This document shows positions 43,124 to 55,533 of a DNA stretch of 64,000 nt, in pieces. Source of the DNA: Kalaharituber pfeilii. Its lineage: Eukaryota > Ascomycota > Pezizomycetes > Pezizales > Pezizaceae. Made by a program: the position numbers and the translations under genes. The stretch is taken from the NCBI GenBank assembly GCA_015179045.1, contig WHUZ01000041.1, positions 372,001 through 436,000 of the forward strand, given 5' to 3'. Positions within the stretch are counted from its first letter, which is position 1; each line of letters starts with the position of its first letter. The notes under the pieces are model-generated. The model searched no databases. It worked only from the letters and a program-made list of their open reading frames with translations, and was not told the origin of the DNA.

Positions 43124-45342
43124 CTGTAGGTGACGCACTCGAACCAAGACATGCTAACGAACCAACCAAAAATTGCTTTTTCTGAGAGGTCATGAGAGGG
43201 GTTAACCAGTGCATTAGAAACCGTAGATGAAGAATAATATAGAATTCTGGCAAAACTCGGACTTCTCTATCACCAGCAGTCAATCATGGGTAGAATCAAA
43301 CAATGTCAGAAAGATGATCAGCAAGAATGTAGTATTGCAAAAGCAATACAAGCCTACCGCCTAGGACAGGAAGAGAGTATTAGAGCTGCTGCAGATAACT
43401 ATGGGATACCATATCCAACATTAAGAGCAAGAATCAATGGTGGTGCAAAAAGTCGAAGACAAGCGAATGAGGATATACAGCTATTAACACCAGCAGAGGA
43501 GAAAGTAATTAAGGAGTGGTGTATACGGTTAGATAATCAGGGATTACCGCTTCGGGTAGATATGGTACGAGAAATGGCACGAACAATTCTTCGAGCTCGA
43601 GAATGTGACAAAAATCCGGAAAAATATTGGATTTCACGATTTCTAGACCGAAATCCCGAATTGACTACTAAGTTCAGTTCTCAAGTCAAAAAACAACGGA
43701 TTTTATCCTCCTATCCTATGGTTATTAAGGATGCCCTTCGAAAGCTACAGAAAGTCATTGATGATTACCAACTTTCACCACAATATATCTATAATATGGA
43801 TGAAAAGGGCTTATTGATGGGAAAGTCACCCCGAGTGAAGGTTATTTGTAGGCGAGGGAGGAAAAGTCCACCTATGATGAAAGACGGAAATCGTGAGATT
43901 ATTACATTACTAGAAACGGTTGCTGCAGATGGATTTTTACTACCACCCATGATTATTTATAAGGGAAAATCACATCAAGATGCATGGTATGAGTATCTGA
44001 ATGAAAAAGATTCGGATACTGTTTTCGCATATTCAGATAAAGGGTGGACGAATCAGATCCTGAGTGCAGACTATCTTCGGTTATGTTTTGAACCGCACAC
44101 CTCTTTCCGAACACTTCCACGTCAATATCGACTTCTTATCGTTGATGGTCACAACTCTCACTTTAGTTGGAACTTTCTGCATTATTGTATACAGCATGAT
44201 ATCATTGTATTTTGCCTTCCACCTCATACCACACATCTCTTGCAGCCATTAGACGTTGGACTCTTTGGACCCCTTCAGCATTATTACGCTCGTGGTGTAG
44301 AACAGGCTATGCGAACTGGACGTGAAGCTATTAGCAAGAGAAACTTTCTACCGTATGTTGGACTAGCCTCAAGGTTGATTTAAATTAGAATCAATAGCTG
44401 ACACTATATAGCATTCTTCGAGAAGCTCGTCAACTTACTTATACTCCCAAAAATATCAAGTCAGCATTTGCCAGCAGTGGTATATGGCCAATCAACTATC
44501 GAGTAGTCTTAAGCAAGCTTCCGCAACCTACAAACAGGAGTAACCCACTCAGAGCTGTGACAGTCCATAGCTCAAAATTTATGCTTTCTAATCCCCGGAA
44601 GACTATACCTTCTACCCCATCCAATTCTCGCGCAGTCCGACAAACCACTCTTTATGCTCTTCATCTTCATAAAGAAAACCCAGCAGCACCAGAAATACCA
44701 CTTCTGATCCAAAAGCTCAGCTCTGCGGCTGAGCAGTCTCTCACTCATAGTATTCTGGACAAGGAACGTACTCGTGACTTGGAGATAGCATTGGATAGGC
44801 GATCAAAGGAAAAAAACAATAAGGGACGAAAGGTTATTACCACTGCAAGAGCAATCACAGGTGCAGAACTCCTCCGGCTCCGGCTAGCAGGTATTTCTTT
44901 AGATAACTCTCCAGTGGTTGATGTGCCGGGTTCAGGTGAAACAACCACTAGGAACTCAGAAGTATTTTTCCACATCTCTTTAATTAATAAATCTCTACTA
45001 ATTTTAATAGCTACCAGCTTCATCTTCTAAGCCTTCTGAGCCTCGCTCCCTTGTGGTTGTGTTGAAAATACCCCCTCACATCGATGGTGCCGAGAAACCT
45101 GGGTCCGTATCCGCACCTATCATCAATACAGAGTTAGCCAGCGGTAAGCCAAGCAGAAAAACAGCGAAGAGGCCGAAAAATAAAAGCAGTGTGGATATAG
45201 TTGCAGGAAATTAAGAAGCATAGGTATTTGCATGGGTATAGAGTGGTATTTATGTAGATAATTGTACGAAAAGTGAACCGGAACCATGCCGATTTTCAGT
45301 GGTTAGTAAGCACGTCGTGGTTAGTAAGCCAGTCATCTACAG
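43124..45342 (+). mobile_element. Pogo/Fot1-like DNA transposon (2.2 kb)
   Basis: Imperfect inverted ends of about 50 bases (CTGTAGGTGACGCAC.. and, inverse, CTGTAGATGACTGGC..) next to TA. Copy A is continuous at the same site (about 7905-7915), so the element is private to C. It encodes the transposase listed below. Confidence 0.8.
43286..45030 (+). pseudogene. Pogo-type (DDE_1) transposase, frameshifted
   Basis: The first frame (43286-44383, 365 codons) has an N-terminal psq-type helix-turn-helix (about residues 15-55), a CENP-B/Tc5-type second DNA-binding domain (65-135), and the DDE core: YNMDEKGLLMG, RLLIVDGHNSH and LPPHTTHLLQPLDVGLFGPL. A frameshift near 44370 moves it to a frame (from about 44405) reading ..LTYTPKNIKSAFASSGIWPI, a typical pogo C-terminus that runs to 45030. 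The core catalytic residues are present, but the frameshift separates the C-terminal part, so the copy is probably inactive. Confidence 0.8.
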
Positions 45343-46009
45343 TACTGGCGAATATTCGTAAGATACTTCGGGCAAATGTCAGTTCAAATTCGTGGCGTAA
45401 GACGATTGAACAGAGTATGCATAGGATGAATAGAACTTAGGTAAGTACTGACCTGAATTATGTAATCCTGCTCGAGGAATCTTTACAAAGTGAACTGCGC
45501 CTATTGTATGCTTGTAGGTGGTTGGGTCGCACTAATTAATTGCAACATCACCCTAATTTTCGCAGTACGTGTACTGTACTACTTCAATGTTGTTGTGACA
45601 ACAGTAGCTCTGTTTACATTAAACTCGGAGAATCTTGAAAAAGCCCACTTACTTTGGGGAAAACTGCAAATCCTTAAGCAAATGCCCACAACTATTTAAT
45701 CAAGTTAAATTTCCACAAAGACTGGTAGATAATTAATTCGTAATGTGGAAAACTGCCCCACAAATTTGCGACTCCATAGGCACAAGCACCATTATTTTCC
45801 CCATAGCATTTATTCCCCTTTATCACCTTACTCCTCGCCACTCTATTTAATACATTTATTCAAGCAGGTCACTATGCAATTCAACAACCAGCATTAAGGG
45901 CAGTAAAAGGAATTTTAATGAAGACAGCTCATGTTCCAAATCTCATTTCGATTATTGACTCCCCTCACTGACGGACGATTTTATTGCTACAACTAACCGT
46001 GACATCATA

Positions 46010-47259
46010 CTAGCCGAAAAAATAAGTATCCACAGGGGATAAATGCATATTATGCGCTATGCAGTTTTTGGCATAAACTAGCATATTTTCGTATGCTTGG
46101 CTATGACACTCAGTGTGGATTTTATTATGTCAGATATATCCGGACAGCTGACATAACGAATTTGGGACTTGCAACACCAACTGTCCTATACCTACGTATG
46201 AGGACAGCGCAAATAGATGCAAGTCCTTTACTAGAAATATAAAAATGGCACTGCAGGCAACTATGATAAGTACAGGTTCAGGCATTATAATGATCAAAAC
46301 TTACTATTCTGATAAGTCTGACTACTATTCTGATAGATCCTAAGATTTCGAGACTGCTCTTCAGGGCTTTTTTAGAGACCATTGAAATACTGTTTAAGAG
46401 GCTGATCGAGCTCAAACAGCAATAGCCTCCGAAACAGCGTCCGAAGCAGCCTCCGAAACGGCCTGGAAAGTAGCCTCCGGAACAACCTCCGGTACGACCT
46501 CCGGTACGACCTCCGAAACAGCCTCTGAACAGCCTCCGGAACACCCTCTTAAACAGCTACTCAAACAGCATCCAGAATAGCCTTCGGAACAGCCTCCGAA
46601 CAGCCTCTGGAACAGCCTCCGCAAAAACTTCCAGAAAAGCCTCTGGAACAGGCTACAGAAGAGCACTGCAATAGCAGTGAAAACAAGCAGTAGTGACCTA
46701 CCTCCAGTTGCAGTACTCTGTTCTGCAATTTATTACAACTTCAAGATTTGTAGCTGATGCATATGTGAAGCTCTCAAAACTCCATTCTCAATAATGTCAG
46801 TGTATATTGATTTCAGTATCTTCATTATTCTAGATATTGCTCTTATTGATAAAAACTTTGCTTGGGCTATTTGTTATGCGAATACCTCAATGTAGGCCAA
46901 CAATGGCTGTTCTTCTCCAGGGGGGTTATTTTAGCACCTACAAGAATATTAGTATCTTACTTAGTATGATAATTGAGTCTTTACCCGGACTTTTGTTGCT
47001 TGCTGTCCTTGTATATATTACCTTGTTCTTGTATTTATTCCGCTGCTGTATGATAGGGGGTCTCCAGAATTGCGGAGAAGACCCAAATTCATTATGTCAG
47101 CTGTCCGGATTTCATTAGGTCAGCTGACATAATAAAAATTGGACGCTATCATGAAATTCTGGACTGGTCTAAGGAGTCAACCATACAAAAATATGCCAAA
47201 AACTGCATAGCGCATAATATGCAATGGTCGCCTGTCCGGATACTAATTTTTTCGGCTAG
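46010..47259. mobile_element. TA-flanked TIR element (CTAGCCGAAAAAATA), 1250 bp
   Basis: The ends CTAGCCGAAAAAATAAGTAT..TTCGGCTAG are between TA and TA; copy A has a single CATACTCACTCC at the site (about 7205-7216), confirming the target. The inverted repeats exceed 100 bases. It contains a 12-bp minisatellite and a hydrophobic 93-codon frame (46837-47118) related to 14868-15110. No transposase recognised. Confidence 0.8.
46435..46670 (-). repeat. 12-bp minisatellite, inverse orientation
   Basis: AGCCTCCGAAAC-type units, the counterpart of 17530-17720 but with a different order and number of units. It belongs to the TIR element. Confidence 0.8.
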
Positions 47260-47689
47260 TACTTGCTCCATGAATGTCAACTATGTTCACTATGAAGCCT
47301 TTTCCTCTTGGAGAATCCAATAACAATTGGGATCTTTCACTGTCCTCAAAACCATAATAATCGATGTTGATTGCCTTGGTCATTGCGGTAATTGCTGCGC
47401 TACCGGATATGCATTCATCGACCAAGATTTCGTCAATTTCCAACGCCTACTTAGCATTAACTGTAGGTCGGGGCTCAATGGGCTCAAACGCCGATGCTAA
47501 TACTGAGGCTCAATATGAGGCTGCATACTGTTAACGCCAAACAGAGTGCGCGAGTCTAGAATGTTATCTCAATAATTCAGACATTTTGTTCCAGTATTAC
47601 CTGGCATGAAAATAATCATCATTCGGCTTTTGTTTTTTTCCGAAAGTAGGAGATATAGAATTTGATTTTAATTTCAGATAATAAAAGTC

Positions 47690-49090
47690 ACGGTTGATAA
47701 TAGAGTTATGTCTTCAATGATAGAAGAGTTTAAGGGAAAGTCAAAGCCACCTCAAGTCCAGGCCCTCACAATCGACAGGATGCACTGCAACGGGCATTGC
47801 GTACTATAGTCCAAGGGATTCATGGTTCTCCACGCAGTGGGCAAATTTTCAATGCCTGCCATTGACCGCAGAGCTGGATGAGACAGCCTCAATCGAGTGT
47901 TTGCAATTAGTAAGAAGATCGGCTTGCACACGCTGGAAAAAATAAAACCTATTATAGGATCCCCCTTCCAGTTAACACTGTTCTATATCTGCACCGGAAT
48001 ATTTTCATTCAAGAACCCTCAAACTTACTCCAAACAGCCAATCTCCTGCATATTCCGTGGAAGACGGGATATCTTTGGAAGAAACACGTGGGAGGTGATA
48101 ACTTTCGGAAAGGGAAAAGCTATTAGAAAAGAGAGAAAAACTGAAACGGTTAGAGTTAGTTTCGATGAGAACTTAACCTTCAGCGAACATTGTAGAAGTA
48201 GAATACAAGGATGAGGAAAATGGTGACCGGATTGGGGAACAGCAATGGGGGTATGAGCCTAAGAAGCCGGAGGAGTATGTCTACGGGAATGATTAGGATT
48301 ATAGAAATATGGAGATGCGGGATAGGATAGAAGGGACAGAAAGAGTGGAAGGAGGAGATGGAGAGACTCCAATACCAGTCGCCTAAAAAAGCAACCGGAG
48401 AACGTATTGGAGCCGGATAGAAGTGACGACTTCATGTTCGAGGTAAAAGAAATGGAAACGATCCTGGAAGTGGCACAAACAACAAGAGCAGCAAAATGAA
48501 AGATTAAGATTCCATCAATACTGCACATGCGATGGACAAGGGACATTAGTGGAATTGAGAAGGAGGAAGGGAGAGAATAGGCATATTAGGGATTGAAATG
48601 CGCAACGGTGAAGGAGGATGGACTTAAAGCAGTGAGTCAAGAGAGAGCTGAGGAAGGGAGTGCGAGAAGATGGAAATGGCTGTGAAGGAAATTTGGGAGT
48701 TAGAAAGAGGCAGAATGGCGAGGCGGGCTGAAGGAGATAGGAAAGATAGATTCCGACAGTGTGGGAGGGGAGAGATACAAACCGGGAGCCATCTAGTTTT
48801 TGAGTGCGAAGCGCAGGGAGGAATATCGGAGGGCCTCCGGGAGTGGGATGGAGAAAGTGGATAAAATTGGAAGACGAAGGAAAATGGGGGGTATGGGATG
48901 AGTTACATTTTTCAATCATATCCGGTATTATGGGAGATCACAAGAAAGGGGGGGAAAGAATCGGTCAAGTAGTCACTGTAGGATTGTATTTTACTTCTAC
49001 CTATCTCCAATTCTGAGAGCATTACCAGGGACCCTACAATAGCATCGTGCTGCAAGCGGGGTTATTAGGTGTAACAAAAAACCGAGAAAA
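47690..49090 (+). pseudogene. Old lineage 1 LINE relic, copy C
   Basis: Decayed pieces: VSFDENLTFSEHCRSRIQ (RT thumb side, about 48155-48210), GQKEWKEEMERLQYQ (48330-48380), and KEIWELERGRMARRAEG with a degenerate knuckle CGRGEIQTGSHLVFEC (48690-48810). The tail ACCAGGGACCCTACAATAGC...AAGCGGGGTTATTAGGTG ends near 49075. Stops in all frames. Confidence 0.7.
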
Positions 49091-49966
49091 ACCCTGCATT
49101 TTCCGAAAATCTACCCGAAAATCTACTTACGACAATGACGAGAAGCTTTGCTATCGTGCATTTTTTCGTACATCTAGCTGAACATGCAACAGGTCAAAAG
49201 GTTTTTTTTGGCAGATGATTAAGATAGCTGCTTAAAGATGAGACCGTAACGAACCTTCAAAATACACAGGCTAGGATGAAAATGTTGCTTATACAGTCCA
49301 AGATTGACGAAGGAAGGAACTGACACCCTCGCTGTGGGACACCGGTGCTAGTCCGCAACATACCAAGTGGACAATCAACAAACAGACAGCTGGCGAATCT
49401 CTGGATTCAGCTTTACCAAGTAATTGAACATGCGTGATGGTTTGGTAGAGCATTAGCTAGGGCTGACCCCACATATGTATCTTTTTTTTTTCATGTATCA
49501 GTGCCGCCCTGCGGGCTTTGACAAGAGAATATCAGCGCACAAAAGTATTTGCGAAACCGTTCTTGGTAACTCCAGATATCAACTACCATGCCAGGTAATT
49601 ATTTACTTTTCACAAGGATATCGACGCCATGGCTCCCAGAAACCCCCAGTAAATGTCCAACCCAGATATTGGAATGCGCCGAGCTTGTCCACCCTTCCGT
49701 GATATCAGCAATGGGTATACATCTCCATTGTCACATATACTATCAAAGAGTGGAAGCGAACCGAACTAGTATCTTTACCTAGATCAGGCCGACCTAGGAG
49801 GACTATTGTGCGGATTGATCAAAGACTGCGTAGAGCTAGCTGACAGGACCGCTCATTCACTTATGCAACTTTGCGTCGTGACATTGCACCACGGGTTAGT
49901 AGGCGTAAAATCTACTGGAGGTCAAAGGCAGCACACATCCGAAAATATCACAAGAAACCTTGACCC

Positions 49967-50230
49967 TGTTGTACCAGCAAAGTAATCCCGGCACCGCATG
50001 TGGATAGATTATGGAACCGGCGGATAGTTGAGCGGGCCACGAATAGTTAAGAGGTGAAATGGCGGAACCGGCGGATTGTCTATGTTATTTGTATTCCTAT
50101 GCATATCTCCGTTGTCGGAAAATTGTCAGTCGGCAGTGAAAGATATATAAGGCGGTGGGTCATGTAGGTACTTTGATCAATTGAATTTGTCTATTTCTTT
50201 CCTCCGCTCGAGAGCGTGAAGCTTCAAACC
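49967..50230. mobile_element. Solo-LTR-like insertion, copy C
   Basis: Equivalent of 24366-24628, absent from A. Ends ..CGAGAGCGTGAAGCTTCA. Confidence 0.4.
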
Positions 50231-50519
50231 CTATAATTAGTACTGCAGATACTGCAAAAACGTTATGAGTGGGTGTAGGCACTGGACCGATAGGGATTGG
50301 CTCACTAAAGTTATTTGATGTGTAGAACCAACTGAAACAAGTGCAGAAATCAAGGAAATGATATGAGAATGCTTTATTAGTGATGAGAAAAGTGGGTTAT
50401 GGCCTGTGGAGAGAAATCCAGAGACTCAAAAAGTAGATAGTCTCGTTTATATGTAAGGAATACAGAGATAGCACATGAGCTATGAGATACCCTGGCTTGT
50501 TCGTGGGTACGTAGGCACA

Positions 50520-50745
50520 CGATACAAGAGGAATGTAAAGAGTAACTAGCTGTATCTTACCATTGAGTTGACCAGTGCAGAACTCGGTAGAGGAGAACGA
50601 ATGAACAGATATTTGTAGACGAAGTGAATGAGTACTAAACGATCAGGTAATGAGGACACACACACACTCTTCACATGAAGTACCACTAGCATAATGAACA
50701 AGAGAGAATATGGGAGAAGACTCAGAAGACCACGAAGATGCTCAA
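50520..50745 (-). mobile_element. Solo-LTR-like insertion (TGTTGAGCATC), copy C
   Basis: The longer version of 23803-23990; on the minus strand it runs from TGTTGAGCATCTTCG to CTCTTGTATCG. Copy A lacks it. Confidence 0.45.
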
Positions 50746-50978
50746 CATATGCTAACCATTCTACCCATTCGATCCGTCGGGACGATCTTTATGTCAGTGC
50801 GCATCTAGTCGCTTCGTCCTGAGTCGCAGCTATGTCGACCCCATCGTTCGGCTGCTGCTATCGTCGACTGTATTCGGCCATCAGCCTCATTTGGTAACCC
50901 GATTCGGCTTGCCAGTTATCACATTATACCAGGACGCTTCAAAAAGAACTCCCTTGTTGTCTGGCCTACCCTATTGGA

Positions 50979-51056
50979 ACTGCTATGTAACTAAACATCT
51001 CTATAGCCCCCAGGGCGGCACGCGATTAATGAAGGAAAAAAAAAAAAAAAAAAAAA
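50979..51056 (+). mobile_element. Short retroposon, lineage 2 tail (about 78 bp)
   Basis: ACTAAACATCTCTATAGCCC, CCAGGGCGGCACGCGATTAA, poly(A). TACCCTATTGGA and TACCTTGATGGA are a possible diverged duplication. The copy A site is continuous (about 3262-3275). Confidence 0.7.
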
Positions 51057-51640
51057 ATACCTTGATGGAAAATACTTCTCCCAGTCATGAAAATACTTCT
51101 TTCATGCAGGATAATGTTCCGGCTCATACGGTTCAAGATACCATGAATCAATTTCGAGGAAATGCATTCAACTTCTTCCTGCCTAGGCACCTTACTCCCA
51201 GGATCTCAACTCCATTAAACATGCTGGGCTCGCCATAGCCCACGGGGCGGCATGCGAGTAATGATAAAAAAAATAAAATAAAAAAAAGAACATGCTGGGA
51301 TCAAGGTGAAGGCTAACCTTCACACCCATTATCCCCATTTGGAGATCGCGTTAGGCTCACTTGAGACCATTAGAATGGCACTTCAGGATGCTTTCATTCA
51401 CTGTTGGGAGTTGATTAGTCCTTATTATCTCCAGAATCTTGTCATATTAGCATGCTTACAAGCGTTCATGCTGTCATTAAGACTTGTTTGGTACTCCAAC
51501 TATCAACCTGTCTTGTTTTTAGCAGTATATTCATTTTTCTTTCTTTCTCATAGCATTTTTCGCATTTTTGTGGGGGTGCGCAATACCTCACAAAATTTGT
51601 GCGGGTGTTGCGTTGCCATTGTTGCCATATTGGGCATTGC
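51057..51640 (+). pseudogene. Tc1/mariner transposase relic, copy C
   Basis: MQDNVPAHTVQDTMNQFRGN and then LNMLG/SLETIRMAL-type remnants of the end of a Tc1 transposase. Its frame is broken by the micro-retroposon at 51229-51288 and by older changes. Confidence 0.6.
51229..51288 (+). mobile_element. Micro-retroposon, lineage 2 hairpin (60 bp)
   Basis: CTCGCCATAGCCCACGGGGC.., interrupted A run. Target duplication AACATGCTGGG (51218-51228, 51289-51299). The copy A site is empty (CCCAGCATGTT near 3097). Confidence 0.9.
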
Positions 51641-51786
51641 AAGTACTTCTATCCAATGATGTGGATCGTTCGGAAATATCCTTGCCTGAGTGAATCGGGC
51701 CGGAGCCGTGTAATAATCCACCCGCTGCGTGCCCGGTGAGCTTCGGGCGCTGATCGATAAGTCGGGTCATGGATTCTTGGCATATG

Positions 51787-52210
51787 TTATTTGGAAAAGG
51801 AATAACCTATGCAATGACTAGCTTCTGAGCCGGTTGCGCTTACTCGGTCCGGTTGCTTACAACGATACCTTGTGGAAATTCGGTGGATATTGTACAGCTT
51901 ACTCATTCTGGTGCAACCGGAGAAAGTACGCGGAGTTACGCCCGCGAAGAGAAAGAAGGCAGCAATAAGCTCGAACGCCGCAAGTACAGCGTCATCATGT
52001 AAAACTTCGACCGTCCAAGCTCTTATTCTCGGCATTGCATCCAACAACCTGAAAGTTACGTCACCTTACAGAAAAACTTTTGCCTTTTTCCCAAGACCTC
52101 AGAGCAGGTACGAGAACACGGCGCCATAGCGAACTGACCGATGCTATCCAGGATAGAACACCGGACTGACTGGCTTCGATGAACATCAGACGACCCACTC
52201 ATGGAGGCTG
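51787..52210. other. Stretch private to copy C
   Basis: No match in A or B, which have the family D insertion and the Tc1 C-terminus here. An 86-codon frame (52047-51787, minus) and an 85-codon frame (51872-52129, plus) are not recognised. Confidence 0.4.
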
Positions 52211-52364
52211 ATATTCAGTCAATCAATTTGAAAAGGTATAAATTAAGCCTGGATCGCCGCATCTAGAGTCAACCGTCCACAGCCTAGTGGAATACGGATC
52301 TTTACCCTTCATATCTTACTCAGTCCTGTAAAAGTCCCTCTCGAACGCCTCCGCCTCTATCATA

Positions 52365-53023
52365 ATGCGCCTTATCAACTTCTCACTCGTTGCCGTTGCC
52401 GTCGCAGGCTTCCAAGCAGTATTTGCTGCCCCCGCTCCCGCAGAGTCTACGCCTGCTACACCGCATCCGTTCCAAGCGGAAGGCGTGCCTGCAGAGGACA
52501 TCTTCGTCCTCGGACCAGCTTCATATGAGGAGCTCCAAAAGATGGTTGCTGAAGCAAAATCATCCGGAGAGGTGAAACTGGATAAACGACAAGCTTGCGG
52601 AGAGATGGGAGTTTACCTGTGTGAAAGTACGTTGATTGAAAAAGATCCTTCTTCCTTTTTATGAATAAGTGGCAGACCACTGACGCTTTTGTCGTCTTCT
52701 GTACTCAGACCCGAATTTTGCTGGGCAATGCTATTGGGGTGCATATCCTGGATGCACACGCATAAATCCAGATCCGTATTGGCAGTCTCGAATCAGCTCA
52801 GTTGGTCCCGATCGAGGCGTGAGGTGTTTTTTTTATTCCTTGTAAGTATTCCGAAAGGAAGCATTGGTATCTAGTGTGACATATTTCCTATGTTGATTAG
52901 CTGACCATAATTCTTCCTATAACCAGTTCAGGCACGCTTCAATCTTTCAGGTATCCAGGTGGAAACTGTAACAGTGCTATGAATGATAAGGTCTTGTTCT
53001 TCCACTGCAACCCGGATGTATAA
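52365..53023 (+). CDS. Secreted beta/gamma-crystallin-like preproprotein, copy C
   Basis: Exons 52365-52626, 52709-52841 and 52927-53023 give 163 residues. The first intron has the weaker donor GTACGT, the second GTAAGT with a GCTGAC branch-like site and CAG acceptor. Signal peptide 1-21, propeptide to LDKR (72-75), then QACGEMGVYLC..NPNFAGQC..GC..ISSVGPDRGVRC..NC..HC. The start is the conserved ATG after a pyrimidine-rich leader. A second AG (52950) inside exon 3 would give a shorter protein; A and B lack it, so the upstream acceptor is preferred. The gene stands on the opposite strand to A and B because the whole unit is inverted. Confidence 0.75.
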
Positions 53024-53738
53024 GCCGCTGTTAGTCCAACGAGAGCATGTGGTACTAGGGTGTATGTAGGGGGACATCAAAGGGTAGTGTTGTGAAACAG
53101 ATGATAAATATATTCATTAAAATCACCCTAGGCATTGAAATTCTTCAAATCCTTTGTTGGATGATAACTTAGAGCAATGTCTAAGGTTGTGTACGTGTGG
53201 GTGGAGATTTTTGTCGTGTATGTACAAGAATTATATATTTTGAAAAACTCAATACACTGTGCAATGGGAAACAAGTACTGTTGAGTTAAGAACATAGGAC
53301 GCTTGTTCAATCCAATTGACGTCAATACCTACAGGAGGGAAGTCGGGCACATAATTATACTTAAGGGCGACGAACGAAAGCGCGTATAGATATTGCCAAA
53401 TAAGGAATAGAATCAGGAAGTCACGTGGCTGTCAGGTGACCACTCATATCATGGTAGACATGACGCAGAGAACGAGGTGCAGAAAAGGAAGATAGAACGA
53501 GGTGCTAAGACAAAGACTTTTACGTTAAATTATACCATTTCCAATAAGCTCTACAGTACTCGAAAACGGAGCTGCAATATGCACCTCCGGAGTCTTTCTC
53601 GGTACTTTGCCAAGGAATTTCTATCCCTACTGAACATTGCCATCTGTCTTTGCCTCTTGATTCTCCTTCTAGTTTCCCCCTGACTCCCTGATACTATCCA
53701 ATGGCAATCATTTCCAGTGTCTCTATGTCATCCTCTAT

Positions 53739-54110
53739 ATGGCCCTCTACCCGCATCACTCCCGCAAAGCCACATCCACAGTCCACTGTGGTCCTAGGAG
53801 CTTTTATTGCACAAGTGACCGTAGGATATATAAGATAGCAGAAATGGACGGAGCAGAAGTGGCAGAGATGATCGCTGGCAGCAGAATCAAGCTCTACTTG
53901 CGGGAGAAACCACCAGACGACAGAGCACTGAGGCTCGTAACGGCATTGAGCTGGCAGAACATGATGATGCTACAACAAATTATGCCGCCATCATCACCAT
54001 TCCGCCATAACATTCTTTCCACCAACGAATCCTGTTCGTCCTCCTTCCCTGGCCAGAGGCCTGTAGCCCTCCTGGCCATCTTTTCCTCCGCACCTATTGG
54101 CAGACGATGA
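53739..54110 (+). CDS. Hypothetical 123-residue protein, copy C
   Basis: Same-length counterpart of 18792-19163. No domain recognised. A small A-rich context and no clear intron. Weak evidence for a real gene. Confidence 0.3.
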   Translation: MALYPHHSRKATSTVHCGPRSFYCTSDRRIYKIAEMDGAEVAEMIAGSRIKLYLREKPPDDRALRLVTALSWQNMMMLQQIMPPSSPFRHNILSTNESCSSSFPGQRPVALLAIFSSAPIGRR

Positions 54111-54851
54111 CATTGCAACTGGCAACATCGTAGTGGCAGTGTTACGGATTGCAACCGACCGTTTGCAAACCGTTGCACCAAAAGGTAGAACTACCGGTAC
54201 CACCCGGTAGTGCGGTCGGTATATATAGGAGTATCCGTACGGGCCGGTCAGCGACTCGCTTACGTTTGCGCACGTGGTCAAGGATCTTGGCTCCCTTGGA
54301 CGTCCACACGTACTAGTAATCAGCTTCCCTCTGCCGCCATGGCACGCCAAGCCGTGACAGGCAGACTCTACACTCGAGGTTGACGAACTTCTTCCATCCC
54401 TATGGCCCGGCTTCTCATGAGAGAGTAACTCCAGCATTCGCCTTGGCAGCTAGGACCGAGATTGAAACGTTCCTTCCTTCCAATCCGCACAGCTTTGGAG
54501 TGTCTTACGAGAAATGGAGCAAGAAACGAGGATACCTACGTGATCCAGAACATCATGCTCCAGCCTCTAACCGCACCAGGGTTTTACACCTCCAATGGAC
54601 TGCGAGGGTTACCATCAGGCCAGGCCGTGATCGGCAATGGACTGAAACCGCCTGGACCAGCCGGACTAACCAGGCCGGCCTAGGCAGGTTGGGCCGGTCC
54701 AGGGCGATCTTATTTGCCTAGTCCGGCCGGCCGTTAAAATACCAATAGTAGGGCCTTCAATACCCACTACTTCAAAATCACTCAAAAACGTTCCCCGAAT
54801 TCTCATCTGCACACACGTCAAGCTACCCACTACAACATTAGCTCACTCCCC

Positions 54852-54918
54852 TTGCCCTGCCATGGCGAACAGCTACAAGCGGGGTCATGTGATATAAAAA
54901 AAAAAAAAAAAAAAAAAA
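54852..54918 (+). mobile_element. Micro-retroposon, lineage 1 hairpin (67 bp)
   Basis: TTGCCCTGCCATGGCGAACA...GCGGGGTCATGTGATAT plus A. Target duplication GCTCACTCCCC (54841-54851, 54919-54929). The copy B site is empty (GGGGAGTGAG near 18277). Confidence 0.95.
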
Positions 54919-54975
54919 GCTCACTCCCCGAGCCTCAAGAGCACGCACCACTGAATATCGATATCCACACAGCCC

Positions 54976-55533
54976 TAACACACACACACACACGCCAGCG
55001 GCTATATCGACGACGCTCAATGAACAGGCCCTATTAGGGTATTCTGCCACCACGGGGGGAAAAGAAGATTGGAACAGCCAGCAGGGGAACATACTCACAG
55101 GATCGAAGTACTCAGAGTATGTTATGCCCAAGCTTTGGTATATACCGAAATGTCGCTTTTCGTTAGCAGCAAAATAGTGTCAATGGAAATAGTCCTAATC
55201 GGAGGAACCCAACTCTAGAACCACCAGGACTTCCTAAGGGAATCACGCTGCCTTTATCAAAAAGAAAAAAAAAAAAAAAAAAAAAAATAAGCGTCTGCAG
55301 CTGGTTACACTATCACTTCCACTGCGATCCTCAGAAAGACAATTCCAGCAGACATTCCATCGGTCTCAGAGCCTCTACCCTACTCGACACAGGCAATGTC
55401 AGATAGCGCCCACGTATCCACGTGGAAGTGCGGCACATGGCACGGGTATTAATAGTGTAACGACAAGCACCTGGTACCTAGCAATTGAGCTAATAATAGC
55501 TGGTTGGCACCACCCCGACAGGACAAATATATA
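54976..55533. other. Unique DNA right of copy C
   Basis: Starts with a short CA run. A 25-base A run at about 55262-55287 may end an unidentified retroposon. No gene recognised. Confidence 0.4.

Larger units (their letters stand above)
36346..54975 (-). repeat. Segmental repeat, copy C (inverted, nearly complete)
   Basis: Read on the minus strand, this copy runs through the equivalents of 18230-19595, then 1-14490. It is the only copy here that contains both ends of the unit (about 18.6 kb with its own insertions). It holds one secreted-protein gene and one CFEM gene. Its private insertions include a pogo element (43124-45342), a MULE-like element (38941-40494), a TA-flanked TIR element (46010-47259) and several micro-retroposons. 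Confidence 0.85.
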
